A DNA stretch of 64,000 nucleotides, taken from assembly GCA_963837155.1 (NCBI GenBank), contig CAWIMB010000001.1, positions 1,054,001 to 1,118,000 on the forward strand. The letters are read 5' to 3'. The number at the start of each line of letters is the position of its first letter. Position 1 is the stretch's first letter. Shown here piece by piece: positions 9,246 to 16,625 of the stretch. The notes under the pieces are model-generated. The model was not told where the DNA came from. It made no database searches and worked only from the letters and a program-made list of their open reading frames with translations. The DNA comes from DASQHW01 sp963837155 (GTDB lineage Bacteria; Actinomycetota; Acidimicrobiia; IMCC26256; PALSA-610). Position numbers and translations under genes: made by a program.

Positions 9246-10099
9246 TTACACGCACAGGGGGCCTTCCGGTTCCTGACCGGTGGTGTTGGTGCCGATCGGA
9301 GGACCGAGAATCGGCGAACCGCTGGTGTCGACGGTCACCGTGTCGCCGTCGAAGACCGTCGGCCACCGGTCGAGCCCACGGGGCGCGGGCCCGGCTTTCT
9401 TCTCGCCGACCTTGTTGTATTTCGAGCCGTGGCACGGGCACTCGAACCACTGCGACGAGTCGCAGAAGGGCACGCGGCAGCCGAGGTGCACGCAGCGCTG
9501 GTACAGGGCGACGATTCCGTGTTCCATCTCGTTGATGACGATCGGGTTGTACACCTTCTTGGCGGCCGGGAGCGCGCTCGGCGGATACGTCACGATGTAG
9601 GTACCGCGAGCGGCACGTAGTAGGGCTTCCGATTCGTTTGGACGTAGCTGATGAGGTCCGGGAGCGACTTGTCGACCTTCACCTTGCCGCCGAAGCCCGT
9701 CGAACGAAACGGCCACAGGAACGCGAGCATCGCGGGCGCGAAGCCGGCGAGGGAGAAACCCAACGCGATGAGGATCGCGCGATTGAAGAATTGCCGGCGG
9801 GTGACGCCGAGCTCTTCCTCGTCGACGGGGTCGTACTCGACGACCTCGCCGCCTCGGCGGCGGGCGACCGCGCCTCCACCGAGCTGCTCACGCGTCTCGT
9901 CGGCACGCTCGCGGCCGGTCGCTTCGATGTCGGTCGACGTCGACAGCTCGGGCGTCTCGGTCGGCGGCGCGACATCCCGGTCACGGCGGCACGTCTCTCG
10001 CGAGAGCGATCCCGTCGAGGAACGGGCACGGTTCGCGAGCAACACGACCGAGACGGCCGCGGCGATCAGGATGACGATGATGACGATGGCGACGCCCAA
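9246..10099 (-). CDS. qcrA: Rieske iron-sulfur protein of quinol:cytochrome c reductase, reading frame broken once
   Basis: The N-terminus (TTG 10099, preceded by an AGGAG box) has one hydrophobic span, then an acidic linker, a twin-arginine-like TRRQFFNRA and a second span FSLAGFAPAMLAFLWPF. The C-terminal Rieske domain has CVHLGC and CPCHGS, the four [2Fe-2S] ligands. The two halves are in different frames; the join lies at 9603-9608, and adding one G there gives YVPLAGTYIVTYP, 284 residues in total. Nothing else in the gene is damaged, so a consensus error is more likely than a pseudogene. It follows the subunit IV gene by 9 nt and precedes the cytochrome c gene. Confidence 0.86.
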
Positions 10100-10108
10100 C
10101 GAGCGCTC

Positions 10109-10978
10109 CTACAACTCGAAGAAGATGCCCTTGTTCCACGGGAACACGAAGTTGAAGCCCTCGCCACGGAAGAACGAACCGATGATGACCAGGGCGGACC
10201 ACATCATCAGGAACATCGTCATCATGACGATCGCAAACTTCCGATCGGCGGGCTTGTGCGAAGGGTTCTTGTCGACATAGGGCGTGATCGCGAGCAGAGC
10301 CAACGCGACGCCCGGGATCGTCACCCCCGCGACCATCGGTTGGAACATCTTCAAGAGCTCCTGCAACCCGAGGAAGTACCACGGCGCCTTCGACGGGTTC
10401 GGCGTCTGGTTGACGTCGGCGAGGCCGAGCAGCGGCGCCTTCACGAGCGCCGAGAAGATCGTGATGAACGCCATCAGCGACAGCGTCGCCGCGAACTCGA
10501 TCGCGAGCAGGTGCGGCCAGACGTGCACCTTGTCCTGCGCGTCCGCGCGCGCCTGCTGGATCGAGCCCGACTTGACGACCGTGAGCAACCGTTGCGTGTG
10601 CCCGCCGGGCCCGGTGCTCGTCGGCACGGGCGCGGCGACCGCAGTCGCAGCTGCGCGTCCGCCGGCGGCCGCACCGGCTGCTGCCGCGGCGGGTGCTTCG
10701 CCACCGCCACCGCCTGCCAGCGCAGCCTTGCGCTTGCGCGAACGCTCGAGCAGGTGCGCGGGAACGCCGCCCTTGTCTTCGGTGATCGCGTCGCCGTCAC
10801 CACCGCGGTCGGATGCGGCGGGGGCGGCTGCGGTTTCCTCGGCGGCGGGCGCCTCGGCTTCGGGCGCGGACGCTTCCACGGGCGCGGCTTCGCCGCTCTC
10901 CTCGCCCTCTACCGGCAGGCCCAGCGCCTTGCGACGCTCTTGGCTCCGCTTGAGCAGATGTTCGGGTACTTCAGTCAC
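10109..10978 (-). CDS. Cytochrome b C-terminal domain protein (b6f subunit IV-like) with Ala/Glu-rich N-terminal extension
   Basis: Residues from about 130 on form a subunit IV-like domain of three membrane spans with the quinol-oxidation motif in the form KAPWYFLGLQELL (the PEWY position is APWY). The first 125 residues are soluble and low-complexity, with two related motifs, PEHLLKRSQERRKALGL and PAHLLERSRKRKAAL, separated by Ala/Glu/Pro-rich sequence. That duplicated motif is odd for this family; it may be a docking or regulatory arm on the cytoplasmic side. Start is GTG 10978. It lies 22 nt after the cytochrome b6-like gene, together making a split cytochrome b as in b6f complexes. Confidence 0.88.
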   Translation of the reverse strand: MTEVPEHLLKRSQERRKALGLPVEGEESGEAAPVEASAPEAEAPAAEETAAAPAASDRGGDGDAITEDKGGVPAHLLERSRKRKAALAGGGGGEAPAAAAAGAAAGGRAAATAVAAPVPTSTGPGGHTQRLLTVVKSGSIQQARADAQDKVHVWPHLLAIEFAATLSLMAFITIFSALVKAPLLGLADVNQTPNPSKAPWYFLGLQELLKMFQPMVAGVTIPGVALALLAITPYVDKNPSHKPADRKFAIVMMTMFLMMWSALVIIGSFFRGEGFNFVFPWNKGIFFEL

Positions 10979-11000
10979 GGTGAGCGCGCCTCCCTTCGAC

Positions 11001-11789
11001 CTAGAGCGGCCCGGAGATGCCGCCGTCCTTGCGGACGCGCCAGAAGTGAACAGCCATGAAGATCACGATGACGAACGGCAATAACAACACGTGGAGTACG
11101 TACCATCGCAGCAACGTCTCGCTGCCGATCTCCTTACTGCCGAGCAGCACGTACTTCACCTGCGGGCCGAACACCGGCGTGTAGCCCATCATGTTCGTGC
11201 CGACGGTCACGGCCCACAACGACAGCTGGTCCCACGGCAACAAGTAGCCCGTGAACGAGAGCAGCAGCGTGAGCAGCAACAAGATGATGCCGATCACCCA
11301 GTTGAACTCGCGCGGTGACTTGTAGGCGCCGTGGTAGAAGACGCGCGACATGTGCAGGAACACCGACAGCACCATGAGGTGCGCGGCCCAGCGGTGCATG
11401 TTGCGGACAAGGGATCCGAACGTCACCGCCGTCTCGAGCGACTGCACGTTCGCGTAGGCCTCGGTCACCGTCGGCCGGTAGAAGAACATCAAGAAGATGC
11501 CGGTGACCGTCAGCAGGATGAACAAGAAGAACGACAGGCCGCCCAGGCACAGCGTGTACGAGACCTTCACTGCGTGCCGCTTCACCTTCACCGGGTGAAG
11601 GTGGAACAGCACGTTGTTCATGATCACGTAGGAGCGGTTCCGGGGGCTGTCGGTGTAGCCCTTCCGGAAGACCGAGCCGGGCCGGAAGATCGAGTTCCAC
11701 GCCTGCGAGCCGCGCGTCTTCTCGCCGATCTCGCCGACTCGCTCCAGGATCTTGGGCCGGTGCCCGTTGCTGCCGTTCCCGTTGGCCAT
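11001..11789 (-). CDS. Cytochrome b6-like subunit of quinol:cytochrome c reductase, with conserved Cys for haem c(i)
   Basis: A 262-residue four-span cytochrome b that ends RKDGGISGPL, exactly like b6 of b6f complexes. Haem b ligands are His132/His146 (NMHRW, FLHMSR) and His233/His248 (VLHVLL, AVHFWR). The 15-residue spacing of the second pair is the b6f type rather than the bc1 type. FYRPTVTEAYANVQ and GYLLPWDQ are also b6-like. Cys81 in LCLGGLSF aligns with the b6 cysteine (FYCLGGITL) that binds haem c(n)/c(i) covalently. The protein is thus of b6f/Bacillus type, unlike the fused QcrB of Mycobacterium. About 55 extra residues precede the first span. Confidence 0.93.
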   Translation of the reverse strand: MANGNGSNGHRPKILERVGEIGEKTRGSQAWNSIFRPGSVFRKGYTDSPRNRSYVIMNNVLFHLHPVKVKRHAVKVSYTLCLGGLSFFLFILLTVTGIFLMFFYRPTVTEAYANVQSLETAVTFGSLVRNMHRWAAHLMVLSVFLHMSRVFYHGAYKSPREFNWVIGIILLLLTLLLSFTGYLLPWDQLSLWAVTVGTNMMGYTPVFGPQVKYVLLGSKEIGSETLLRWYVLHVLLLPFVIVIFMAVHFWRVRKDGGISGPL

Positions 11790-11798
11790 CCGTGCTCC

Positions 11799-12212
11799 CT
11801 AGAAGCGGACGCCGTAGGCGTAGCCGTGGCGGTTGGTGCGGACGTTGGGGTCGCCGTCGCGCCAGGCGTCGGTGACTTTGCCCAAGATGATGACGCCGGT
11901 GGGGCAGCGGTCGACGCACAGGGCGCAGCGGGTGCAGACGTCTTCGTCGACGACGAAAAAGACGTGGTCTTTGGGGTCGTCGCCGGGGGCATCGGCGTTG
12001 ATGGCTTCGTCGACGGCGTCGGTGGAGAGCATGTGGATGCATTTCCAGGGGCAGATGTCGACGCAGCCTTCGCAGAGGATGCATTCGGCTTGGTCGATGT
12101 GCAGGAACTGCTTGGGCTTGACCGCTTTGGTCAGCCAGTTGGTGTCGACCTCTTGCAGCACATACGACGTCGAGAACTCGGGCATCGGGGGATTTGCATC
12201 CGTGCGGGCCAT
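11799..12212 (-). CDS. Ferredoxin-type protein with two 4Fe-4S clusters, in the cytochrome b6f-like operon
   Basis: A 137-residue soluble protein with two complete CXXCXXCXXXC(P) sets: Cys44, 47, 50, 54 (CILCEGCVDICPWKC, with an extra Cys58) and Cys93, 96, 99, 103 (CTRCALCVDRCPTGV). Between them is a 35-residue acidic loop. ATG 12212; stop is 10 nt before the b6-like gene. It resembles the iron-sulfur subunits that pass electrons between soluble donors and membrane complexes. Its position immediately upstream of a b6-type cytochrome suggests electron exchange with that complex. No signal peptide, so it should act in the cytoplasm. Confidence 0.88.
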   Translation of the reverse strand: MARTDANPPMPEFSTSYVLQEVDTNWLTKAVKPKQFLHIDQAECILCEGCVDICPWKCIHMLSTDAVDEAINADAPGDDPKDHVFFVVDEDVCTRCALCVDRCPTGVIILGKVTDAWRDGDPNVRTNRHGYAYGVRF

Positions 12213-12216
12213 GTCT

Positions 12217-12303
12217 ATGCGCTCTCTCGCTGCGAGGCGGGATACCCGCCTCGCGGACGCTCGATCGCTGGCGAGTTCGCTCCGGCTCCGCCTCCGCTCA
12301 CCG
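12217..12303. repeat. Dispersed repeat type B, copy 1, with perfect hairpin
   Basis: This stretch fills most of the 124 nt between the ferredoxin gene and the upstream membrane-protein gene of the same operon. It is closely similar over about 85 nt to 44664-44754. It contains a perfect 10 bp inverted repeat (12232-12241 and 12245-12254) around an ATA loop, then a shared GGCGAGTTCGCT-like segment and GGCTCCGCCTCCG. The stem differs from that of the other copy at four positions, all with matching changes on the other arm. Confidence 0.75.
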
Positions 12304-12336
12304 CGTCGTACGACTTCGTGGCGCGCGCGTACCTCG

Positions 12337-12930
12337 TCATGGCGAGTCGCTCGTCGTTGTGACGGGTCGCCCGTACACGCTGACGCGCTCTTCGCGTCGC
12401 GCGCGGAGTCGAGCGAGTGGTCCGCCGCGCGGTTCGGGCGCGGTCTCTTCGCCTTCGGTTGCGGGTTCGGCGACCTTGCGCTTTTGCCACGCGACGAACA
12501 GGTACACGTTGAGCACCAGCACGACGACATAGATGCCGGCGGCAACCCCGTCGACGAGCTTGTCGCGCGTGATGTCGAACGGCGGCAGGTGCGAACCCCA
12601 CTGGTCGCGGCGGAGGAGGAACGTCGAGGAGCTGAAGTTCAGGTACGAGTTGCCGAAGATGATCCACTCCGAAGGGATCACGCCGTAGCCGAGCGTCAGC
12701 ATGATCCACACGCCCATCGCGCCGAGGAACGTCTGCGTCCATGTCGCCGGCTCGTTGGAGCGCTTCGGGCGCCGGATCCACAAGAACACGATCGCGAGGC
12801 CGCCTGCGAACATGACCGTGGCCCAGATGAGCCGGCCGGCTTTGCGAGGAAAATGCGAGCCGAAAACGGACGTGGGCAAGAGGTTGGGCACGTGGACGGC
12901 GAGCAGGTTCCACACGTCGAAATTGCGCAT
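12337..12930 (-). CDS. Membrane protein of unknown function, first gene of the cytochrome b6f-like operon
   Basis: A 197-residue protein with hydrophobic spans near residues 34-53, 68-90 and 145-165, and a basic C-terminal tail rich in Arg. The middle part carries well-ordered polar sequence (PSEWIIFGNSYLNFSS, RRDQWGSHLPPFDITRDK). No haem or iron-sulfur motif is present. ATG 12930 is chosen because upstream in-frame sequence is Arg-rich and not protein-like. It is the first gene of the operon, 124 nt before the ferredoxin gene, with a type B repeat in the gap. I do not recognise a family; the context suggests a subunit or assembly factor of the reductase. Confidence 0.75.
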   Translation of the reverse strand: MRNFDVWNLLAVHVPNLLPTSVFGSHFPRKAGRLIWATVMFAGGLAIVFLWIRRPKRSNEPATWTQTFLGAMGVWIMLTLGYGVIPSEWIIFGNSYLNFSSSTFLLRRDQWGSHLPPFDITRDKLVDGVAAGIYVVVLVLNVYLFVAWQKRKVAEPATEGEETAPEPRGGPLARLRARREERVSVYGRPVTTTSDSP

Positions 12931-12998
12931 GCGCTCCGGCGCCCTTCCTACTCGGTCGTGCCGCCTTTCGTACCACGCTAGATGCGTACGCGGCACAT

Positions 12999-13008
12999 CG
13001 TGCGACAC
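12999..13008 (-). promoter_or_regulatory. Candidate operator motif GTGTCGCACG in divergent respiratory promoter region
   Basis: The 130 nt between the b6f-like operon and the divergent flavoprotein gene contain GTGTCGCACG (minus strand), the core of an imperfect palindrome TCGTG-N3-CACGA. The same ten bases occur at 32844-32853, between the patatin gene and the second nuo operon. Two occurrences, both in divergent intergenic regions next to respiratory operons, suggest a shared regulator, but a ten-base match could be chance. Confidence 0.25.
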
Positions 13009-13060
13009 GACAAAACTACGGCTTTTCCCGCTTCGTATCTGGCCGTTCGGGCATGTGATC

Positions 13061-14329
13061 ATGTGCTCTGTGAGTGCGCGTGAAACACCGACCTACGACG
13101 TCCTTGTTGTCGGTGCGGGACCGAGTGGCGCCACCGCCGCGTATTGGCTCGCGTCGCGTGGTCGCCGCGTGCTCGTCGTCGAGAAGAAGCGCTTTCCGCG
13201 CGAGAAGACCTGCGGCGACGGGCTCACGCCACGCGCGGTGCGCCAGCTCCACGACATGGGTCTTGCCGAGCGACTCGTGGGGTTCCAACGCTTCGACGGG
13301 CTGCGCTCAATCGCGCATGGCATCACGCTCGAGCTGGCGTGGCCGGACCACCCCGACTTTCCCCCGTTCGGCTACGTCGTCCGCCGGCGCGAGCTCGACG
13401 AGATGGTCGCCGAACAAGCGGTCAAGGCGGGCGCGACCGTGTGGCAGGGTGCCGAGGCCGTCGAGCCGGTCATCGACGGTGGACTGCTCGCCGGTGCTGT
13501 TGTTCGCCACAAGGATTCCGGCACCACCGAGTCCGTGCGTGCGCGCTATGTGGTCGTGGCCGACGGCGCGAACTCACGCTTCGGGCGCGCCCTCGGCACC
13601 GCCCGCGACCGGTCGTATCCCCAAGGCATGGCGATTCGCGGCTATTTCACCAGCCCGTTCCATGACGAGCCCTGGATCGAGAGCCATCTCGACATACGTG
13701 ACCGCGATGGGAACCATTTGCCCGGTTACGGGTGGATTTTCCCGGTGGGGGACGGGACGGTCAACGTCGGTGTGGGCCTGCTCTCGACATTCGCGGGGTG
13801 GAAGCACGTGAACACCACCCACCTGATGGAGGCGTTCTGCGAGACGGCGCCCGCGCGGTGGGGGCTGTCCCCCGAGACCGCCACCTGCGCGCCGACCGGG
13901 GGTCGTCTGCCGACCGGCGGTTCCGTCGAACCCCGCGTCGGGCCGACGTTCATCGTCGCCGGCGACGCCGCCGGCTTCGTCAACCCGTTCAACGGGGAAG
14001 GCATCTCGGTCGCCTACGAGACGGGCCGCCTCGCCGCCGACGCGATCGATCTCGCGCTCGCGACCGGCGACGGTCTCGCGTTGCAGACGTACAACACGCG
14101 TCTCGCCGAGGTCTACGGCTTGTACTTCAAGGTTGCTCGTGAGTTCGTGCGCGCCATCGGCAATCCCGCGGTGATGCGCGAGCTCACGCGGGTCGGAATG
14201 CACAGCCACACGCTGATGGAGTGGGTGCTGCGGATCATGGCCAACCTGCTCCGACCCGACGAGCTCGGCCCGGCCGAGGCCGTGTACCGCGCAGTCGCGG
14301 CGCTCGTCCGCGTCGCACCCGAGCCGTGA
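13061..14329 (+). CDS. FAD-dependent geranylgeranyl reductase family protein (menaquinone side-chain reductase-like)
   Basis: The 422-residue protein starts with the dinucleotide-binding motif VLVVGAGPSGATAAYWLA and has PREKTCGDGLTPRAV, the PxxKxCGD signature of geranylgeranyl reductases, and a second FAD motif FIVAGDAAGFVNPFNGEG near residue 300. Family members saturate prenyl chains of lipids, chlorophyll or menaquinone; the actinobacterial MenJ reduces menaquinone. It lies between two respiratory gene sets and near nuoA, as in Streptomyces, which favours a quinone substrate. Starts possible at ATG 13061 and GTG 13070. It diverges from the b6f-like operon. Confidence 0.85.
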   Translation: MCSVSARETPTYDVLVVGAGPSGATAAYWLASRGRRVLVVEKKRFPREKTCGDGLTPRAVRQLHDMGLAERLVGFQRFDGLRSIAHGITLELAWPDHPDFPPFGYVVRRRELDEMVAEQAVKAGATVWQGAEAVEPVIDGGLLAGAVVRHKDSGTTESVRARYVVVADGANSRFGRALGTARDRSYPQGMAIRGYFTSPFHDEPWIESHLDIRDRDGNHLPGYGWIFPVGDGTVNVGVGLLSTFAGWKHVNTTHLMEAFCETAPARWGLSPETATCAPTGGRLPTGGSVEPRVGPTFIVAGDAAGFVNPFNGEGISVAYETGRLAADAIDLALATGDGLALQTYNTRLAEVYGLYFKVAREFVRAIGNPAVMRELTRVGMHSHTLMEWVLRIMANLLRPDELGPAEAVYRAVAALVRVAPEP

Positions 14330-14333
14330 TCAT

Positions 14334-14430
14334 GGGTCGACTCCGCGCTCCCCGCCCCCCGACCCCGCCCGCCGCCCCGCTTGGAGCGCCTTCGGCGCAC
14401 GTTCTTGCGGGTCGCTCCGCTGTCGTCTCC
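14334..14430. repeat. Mosaic dispersed repeat (type A ends, type C core)
   Basis: Most of the 115 nt between the flavoprotein gene and the GDPD gene. The left end (14334-14350) matches the beginning of the type A repeat at 53751, the core (14350-14402) matches the minus strand of 37395-37445 with few differences, and the right end (14411-14430) matches the end of type A again. It reads like a type A element with its middle replaced. Confidence 0.7.
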
Positions 14431-14444
14431 GTGACCCCAAAGAA

Positions 14445-15137
14445 ATGACCGTCGTCGTCGCCCATCGCACGTGCCCCCGTGACGCGCGGGAGAACTCGCT
14501 CGAGGGAATCGAAGCGGCAGCCCGGACCGGCGCGGACGCGGTCGAGGTCGACGCCCGGCGCAGCCGCGACGGCACCGCGGTATTGCTGCACGACCCGTGG
14601 CTCGGGCGTATCCAGCACGTGCCGCTCCCGTTGCGCTGGGCCAACGACAGCTTGCTTGCGCGTTTGCGCGTTCCCACATTGCGCGATGCGCTCGACACTG
14701 CTCGCGGTTTGGGCCTCAAAGTGGCCATCGATACGAAGGACCCGGGCGCGGCCGACGCGGTGCTCGCGGCCGTCGAGCAAGCCGGTGCCATGCACGACGT
14801 ACTTCCGTGGTCGCAGCACATGCCGGTCGTGCGTGCGTTCGTCCGCGCGCTCCCGGATGCCGAGGTCGCGTTGTTGCGCGACAGCTTCACGCCCGAAGAA
14901 CACGACCGATTGCTGGCCGACGCGGCGGCGATCGGTGCCCGGGCGGTCAGTGCCCATCAGGACGCCGTGACCCCGGCGTTCATCGGGGCTGCGGCGGATC
15001 GCGGTCTCGGCGTCTACTGCTGGTACCAGCGCGGCGAGCTCCAGGACAAGCGGCTCGCAGAGGTCGCGGCAGCCGGACTCACCGGCGTCGTCACCGACTG
15101 GCCCGCCGACGCCCGCCGAGTCCTGACCAAACCTTGA
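14445..15137 (+). CDS. Glycerophosphodiester phosphodiesterase family protein
   Basis: A 230-residue protein of the GDPD TIM-barrel family. It begins VVVAHRTCPRDARENSLEG, where the catalytic His-Arg pair (AHR) and ENS are typical, followed by EVDARRSRDG and LLHDP, holding the metal-binding acidic residues and second catalytic His. It is short but ends normally with VVTDWPADARRV. No signal peptide, so it probably acts on cytoplasmic glycerophosphodiesters. The ATG at 14445 follows a mosaic repeat directly. Confidence 0.88.
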   Translation: MTVVVAHRTCPRDARENSLEGIEAAARTGADAVEVDARRSRDGTAVLLHDPWLGRIQHVPLPLRWANDSLLARLRVPTLRDALDTARGLGLKVAIDTKDPGAADAVLAAVEQAGAMHDVLPWSQHMPVVRAFVRALPDAEVALLRDSFTPEEHDRLLADAAAIGARAVSAHQDAVTPAFIGAAADRGLGVYCWYQRGELQDKRLAEVAAAGLTGVVTDWPADARRVLTKP

Positions 15138-15182
15138 ACCTGCGTTACTGAGGCAGGTGAGGCCAGCCACAGTGACGCAGGT
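15138..15182. repeat. 45-nt imperfect inverted repeat, possible operator or terminator
   Basis: Two 13-base arms at 15138-15150 and 15170-15182 are inverted copies with one mismatch, around a 19-nt spacer. The element lies just after the GDPD stop codon, and its right arm touches the -10 box of the next gene. It could be a terminator for GDPD or an operator for the gene at 15195. A 45-nt inverted repeat with the same end sequences is at 31715-31759. Confidence 0.55.
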
Positions 15183-15187
15183 ACGCT
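15182..15187 (+). promoter_or_regulatory. Candidate -10 element (TACGCT), leaderless start at 15195
   Basis: TACGCT fits TANNNT and ends exactly 7 nt before ATG 15195, the spacing of a leaderless transcript. It overlaps by one base the right arm of the inverted repeat 15138-15182, a layout expected for repressor control. Confidence 0.4.
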
Positions 15188-15194
15188 TGGGTCC

Positions 15195-15533
15195 ATGTGT
15201 GCAGGCTGCGTGAGCAAGGTCGACGTCATCGCCGGCACGTTGGGCTTCAGCGCCTACGTGCTGAAGGGCCCGATCCAAGAAGGGCTGGTCGCAACTGGGC
15301 TGCTCCCCGAACCGCACCCCCTGGCGCGCGACATGCGCACCGTCCCGTTCCTGCGTGAACTCGACCTGGACCCCGCAGCCATCCTCGGTGCGGACGCCGT
15401 CGAGGCCGCCGACCGGGCGCTGGCGTTCCCCCGCCAGCGGGTCTACCGCCGCTCGTTCCGCGAGGCGATCGCGCTGCTCGCCGGTCGTTCCATCCGCTCC
15501 CAGAGCGTGCCCGCGGTCCAATACACCAAGTAG
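15195..15533 (+). CDS. Hypothetical protein
   Basis: A 112-residue soluble protein I do not recognise. It begins MCAGCVSKVDVIAG with a CXXC pair, and has the high third-position GC of a real gene up to about position 15500. There is no signal peptide or membrane span. Support comes from codon use and a leaderless-type promoter 7 nt upstream. Its last 91 bp overlap the 3' end of the opposite-strand gene 15443-16351, which is unusual and may mean the true protein ends earlier. Confidence 0.5.
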   Translation: MCAGCVSKVDVIAGTLGFSAYVLKGPIQEGLVATGLLPEPHPLARDMRTVPFLRELDLDPAAILGADAVEAADRALAFPRQRVYRRSFREAIALLAGRSIRSQSVPAVQYTK

Positions 15534-16351
15534 AGCAACAGCAGCGTCACCGGGAGCACGATCCACGGGCTGACGTGCGGTAAGTGCACGGGCTGCACCC
15601 AATACGGACCCGTCCACGACAGGTCCCACGGATAGCCGTTCCGCTTCACGCCGTTGATGACCGGCTGGGCGACGAGGTGCGCCCACATCGTCCACGCGAC
15701 GAGCCGGCAGACGCCGTAGAAGAACACGCTGCGATAGATCGCGAGCAGCCCGCGCTCGTCGAACCATTGTCCGAGCCATGACCAGACGTGCGGGTCGGCC
15801 GGCACGACGTTTGTCCGCCAGAACTCGCGCGTGAGCACCCGCCACGAGCACAGCACCACGACGAGCCAGAACACGTCCATCACGAAACCGAGGCTGCTGT
15901 AGTACGCGGCGGCGTCGAGGTACTTGCCGCCGGTGACGGTCGCGGCGTACGCCCAGGTGTGCAGGCTCCAATTCAGCGTCGTGAAGGGGAACAGCAGCAT
16001 CGTGCCGATGCTGTCGTTCACGTCGGTGAGCACGTGCGCGGCGAAGCCGAGGAGGTAGCCGATCGTCCATGCGCGATTGTGCTTCCAAGCCCAGATGCCG
16101 AAGCAGACGAGGATTCCGAAGAACATCGTGTGGCTGATGCCCATACCGGGCCAGCCCCGGTGCCATTGATACGGCTTGGACGCGCCGTAGTGATGGCCGT
16201 TGATCGTGATGCCGTACACCCAGAACTTCGCAAGGAAGTCGGGGGTGAAGTCGCCGAAGAAGATCGCGAACCAGCTGATCTGGCCCTGCATCTTCTTCGG
16301 GAGGTGCGCCTCGACGGCGTACACCTCGAATTGGTGCGCCGCCCAACTCAA
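15443..16351 (-). CDS. Membrane-bound metal-dependent hydrolase-like protein (DUF457/YdjM type)
   Basis: About 302 residues, mostly hydrophobic, with at least six predicted spans. The pattern GDFTPDF, GISHTMFFG, then AAHVLTDVNDSIGTMLLFPFTTLNW is that of the DUF457 inner-membrane hydrolases, where His and Asp residues are thought to bind metal. Function in cells is not known. The probable start is TTG 16351, which overlaps the stop of the small gene upstream by 4 bp (TTGA) and just precedes the conserved part. The gene ends convergently with, and overlaps, the hypothetical gene at 15195. Confidence 0.75.
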   Translation of the reverse strand: MSWAAHQFEVYAVEAHLPKKMQGQISWFAIFFGDFTPDFLAKFWVYGITINGHHYGASKPYQWHRGWPGMGISHTMFFGILVCFGIWAWKHNRAWTIGYLLGFAAHVLTDVNDSIGTMLLFPFTTLNWSLHTWAYAATVTGGKYLDAAAYYSSLGFVMDVFWLVVVLCSWRVLTREFWRTNVVPADPHVWSWLGQWFDERGLLAIYRSVFFYGVCRLVAWTMWAHLVAQPVINGVKRNGYPWDLSWTGPYWVQPVHLPHVSPWIVLPVTLLLLYLVYWTAGTLWERMERPASSAIASRNERR

Positions 16352-16569
16352 GGCGCGGGTCTCCCCCGTTGCGGGCGGACGGGCCGGCGGCGAATGAGGT
16401 TCCACAACGCCGGCAGGCCCCAGACCCACGCGATCAGCCACAGCGGCCCGAGGATCCAGTTCAACAGCCATTTGTTGTAGATCGCGAGCGAGGTGTAGGT
16501 GACGGCCGCCGACAGATAGAGCAACGCGTCGACGTACTTCGTCGGGATCCGCCGCTCCGGCGCGCTCAT
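16348..16569 (-). CDS. Small two-span membrane protein
   Basis: A 73-residue protein with two hydrophobic stretches (residues about 14-30 and 35-56, Trp-rich WLLNWILGPLWLIAWVWGL) and an Arg/Pro-rich tail. ATG 16569. It is co-transcribed with the DUF457-like gene, overlapping its start by 4 bp, and diverges from nuoA with 70 bp between. No family recognised. Confidence 0.65.
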   Translation of the reverse strand: MSAPERRIPTKYVDALLYLSAAVTYTSLAIYNKWLLNWILGPLWLIAWVWGLPALWNLIRRRPVRPQRGRPAP

Positions 16570-16625
16570 CGCAGCCAGACGCTAGTGGCGGGTCGGCGAA
16601 GCGTTGCGGCGCCGGGGCCGTCGGG

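Noticed and set aside
11331..12362. A 343-codon plus-strand frame with an Ala/Gly/Val/Asp-rich stretch over the ferredoxin gene
   Set aside because: The opposite strand encodes a ferredoxin with eight ordered Cys and the b6-like cytochrome. The low-complexity plus-strand product is their shadow.
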